Assembly (NCBI RefSeq): GCF_933775445.1
Contig: NC_065874.1
Span: 20,716,501-20,780,500 of the forward strand
Direction: 5' to 3'
Source: Argentina anserina
Lineage: Eukaryota; Streptophyta; Magnoliopsida; Rosales; Rosaceae
Length of the DNA: 64,000 nucleotides
The translations under genes and the position numbers were made by a program. Below, in pieces: positions 62,543 to 64,000 of this stretch (positions within the stretch are counted from its first letter, which is position 1; every line of letters begins with the position of its first letter). The notes under the pieces were generated by a model that saw only the letters and a program-made list of their open reading frames with translations, was not told the DNA's origin and made no database searches.

Positions 62543-64000
62543 GATACTCAGTTTGAAAGAAACACACTCCCACACTTGCAAAACTCTCAAATTCAATAGA
62601 AACTCGCATCAGAAAGCCTTACAGAAAGATACTCAAACGAGAAATGAAAAGATACACAATTGGAATAGTAAAGATACGCAAACGATGTAAAGATACACAA
62701 TTGGAATAGTAAAGATACGCAAACGATGTAAAGATACACAATTGGAATAGTAAAGATACGCAAACGATGTAAAGATACTCAGTTTGAAAGAAACACACTC
62801 CCACACTTGCAAAACTCTCAAATACAATAGAAACTCGCATCAGAAGCCTTACAGAAAGATACTCAAACGAGAAATGAAAAGATACACAATTGGAATAGTA
62901 AAGATACGCAAACGATGTAAAGATACACAATTGGAATAGTAAATATACGCAAACGATGTAAAGATACTCAGTTTGAAAGAAACACACTCCCACACTTGCA
63001 AAACTCTCAAATTCAATAGAAACTCGCATCTGAAAGCCTTACAGAAAGATACTCAAACGAGAAATGAAAAGATACACAATTGGAATAGTAAAGATACGCA
63101 AACGATGTAAAGATACTCAGTTTGAAAGAAACACACTCCCACACTTGCAAAACTCTCAAATACAATAGAAACTCGCATCAGAAGCCTTACAGAAAGATAC
63201 TCAAACGAGAAATGAAAAGATACACAATTGGAATAGTAAAGATACGCAAACGATGTAAAGATACACAATTGGAATAGTAAATATACGCAAACGATGTAAA
63301 GATACTCAGTTTGAAAGAAACACACTCCCACACTTGCAAAACTCTCAAATTCAATAGAAACTCGCATCAGAAAGCCTTACAGAAAGATACTCAAACGAGA
63401 AATGAAAACATACACAATTGGAATAGTAAAGATACGCAAACGATGTAAAGATACTCAGTTTGAAAGAAACACACTCCACACTTGCAAAACTCTCAAATAC
63501 AATAGAAACTCGCATCAGAAGCCTTACAGAAAGATACTCAAACGAGAAATGAAAAGATACACAATTGGAATAGTAAAGATACGCAAACGATGTAAAGATA
63601 CACAATTGGAATAGTAAAGATACGCAAACGATGTAAAGATACACAATTGGAATAGTAAAGATACGCAAACGATGTAAAGATACTCAGTTTGAAAGAAACA
63701 CACTCCCACACTTGCAAAACTCTCAAATTCAATAGAAACTCGCATCTGAAAGCCTTACAGAAAGATACTCAAACGAGAAATGAAAAGATACACAATTGGA
63801 ATAGTAAAGATACGCAAACGATGTAAAGATGCTCAGTTTGAAAGAAACACACTCCCACACTTGCAAAACTCTCAAATTCAATGGAAACTCGCATCTGAAA
63901 GCCTTACAGAAAGATACTCAAACGAGAAATGAAAAGATACACAATTGGAATAGTAAAGATACGCAAACGATGTAAAGATACTCAGTTTGAAAGAAACACA
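62543..64000 (+). repeat. 5295-bp-offset duplication of 57248-58705, cut by the window end
   Basis: Monomer starts from 62543 match those from 57248, including the 231-bp monomer, two TAAATATACGC monomers and the ACTCCACAC monomer at 63450 (counterpart 58155). Variants near the end are GATGCTCAG (63828) and CAATGGAAAC (near 63882). The array continues beyond 64000: the monomer at 63977 has only 24 bases in the window. Confidence 0.88.

Larger units (their letters stand above)
1..64000 (+). repeat. Satellite DNA array filling the whole window
   Basis: Every base belongs to head-to-tail copies of one monomer family, all in the same orientation. The phase is set at GATACTCAGTTTG, which recurs at spacings of 147-150, 170, 188-190, 229-231 or 272 bp from position 1 to the last start at 63977. 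The consensus is about 35% GC and 46% A on the + strand. No unique sequence longer than a few bases interrupts it. Such an array is known from eukaryotic heterochromatin and would be very unusual in a prokaryote. Whether it is centromeric, pericentromeric or elsewhere cannot be told from this sequence. I do not recognise the satellite family. Confidence 0.97.

Noticed and set aside
1..64000. CRISPR array (regular direct repeats)
   Set aside because: There are no unique spacers between repeats: the material between any two copies is itself repeated. No cas genes are present.
1..64000. Transposable element or LTR within the array
   Set aside because: No monomer is interrupted by non-satellite sequence; every length departure is explained by box number, a 19-bp half-box loss or one-base indels.
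1..64000. CENP-B box or known centromeric satellite (human alpha, mouse minor, maize CentC, Arabidopsis 178/180-bp type)
   Set aside because: No TTCG-N4-A-N2-CGGG-like motif was seen, and the consensus does not resemble these families from memory. The similar monomer length alone is not evidence.
1..64000. Telomeric or subtelomeric short repeats
   Set aside because: No TTAGGG, TTTAGGG, TTAGG or complementary runs occur.
1..64000. tRNA, rRNA or structured RNA genes
   Set aside because: No tRNA-like or rRNA-like segments were recognised; the strong A/T strand asymmetry leaves little self-complementarity for long stems.

Overview
The whole 64 kb window is one uninterrupted block of tandem satellite DNA. 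I found no unique sequence, protein gene, RNA gene, transposon, telomere repeat or inverted segment. Long, gene-free, head-to-tail satellite arrays with multi-kb higher-order repeats (HORs) are typical of eukaryotic centromeric, pericentromeric or other heterochromatin. I do not recognise the family, so I name no organism. The array runs off both ends: the last monomer starts at 63977 and is cut by the window edge.

Monomer: each unit has a 108-bp head, starting GATACTCAGTTTGAAAG, followed by one to four copies of a 41-bp box. The box is a 22-bp half (starts GATACACAATTGG, ends AATAGTAAA) plus a 19-bp half (GATACGCAAACGATGTAAA). Monomers are therefore 149, 190, 231 or 272 bp, or one base shorter (148, 189, 230) when the head carries a one-A deletion (CAGAAGCC for CAGAAAGCC). 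Hand counts on the 149-bp consensus give A 69, T 28, C 30, G 22: about 35% GC with a strong A excess on the + strand. All monomers have the same orientation. An average near 178 bp implies roughly 360 monomers.

Layout: 1-2722 irregular 149/190/231 monomers with an imperfect 760-bp repeat; 2723-7319 four copies of a 1244-bp, seven-monomer HOR (one lacks 379 bp); 7887-9532 two 823-bp units; 9533-12988 two 1728-bp, ten-monomer HORs; 12989-15730 rearranged relatives; 15731-17809 eleven consecutive 189-bp monomers; 17054-22291 four copies of a 904-bp cassette with different spacers; 24865-32135 a tandem pair of 3710/3561 bp; 31460-34543 a 1542-bp pair; 36059-64000 a 149/189/231 mixture with nested duplications at offsets 1921, 2667, 3854/784, 4493, 1285, 1856 and 5295 bp.

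The long minus-strand reading frames (up to 779 codons at 15672-18011) are products of the repeat: 189 is 63 x 3, so runs of 189-bp monomers keep one stop-free frame open. I do not annotate them as genes. The interest here is how the array evolves: modular box-number change, successive HOR families, visible unequal-crossover junctions and very recent homogenisation. All comparisons were made by eye from monomer start positions and marker variants, so identities are qualitative.
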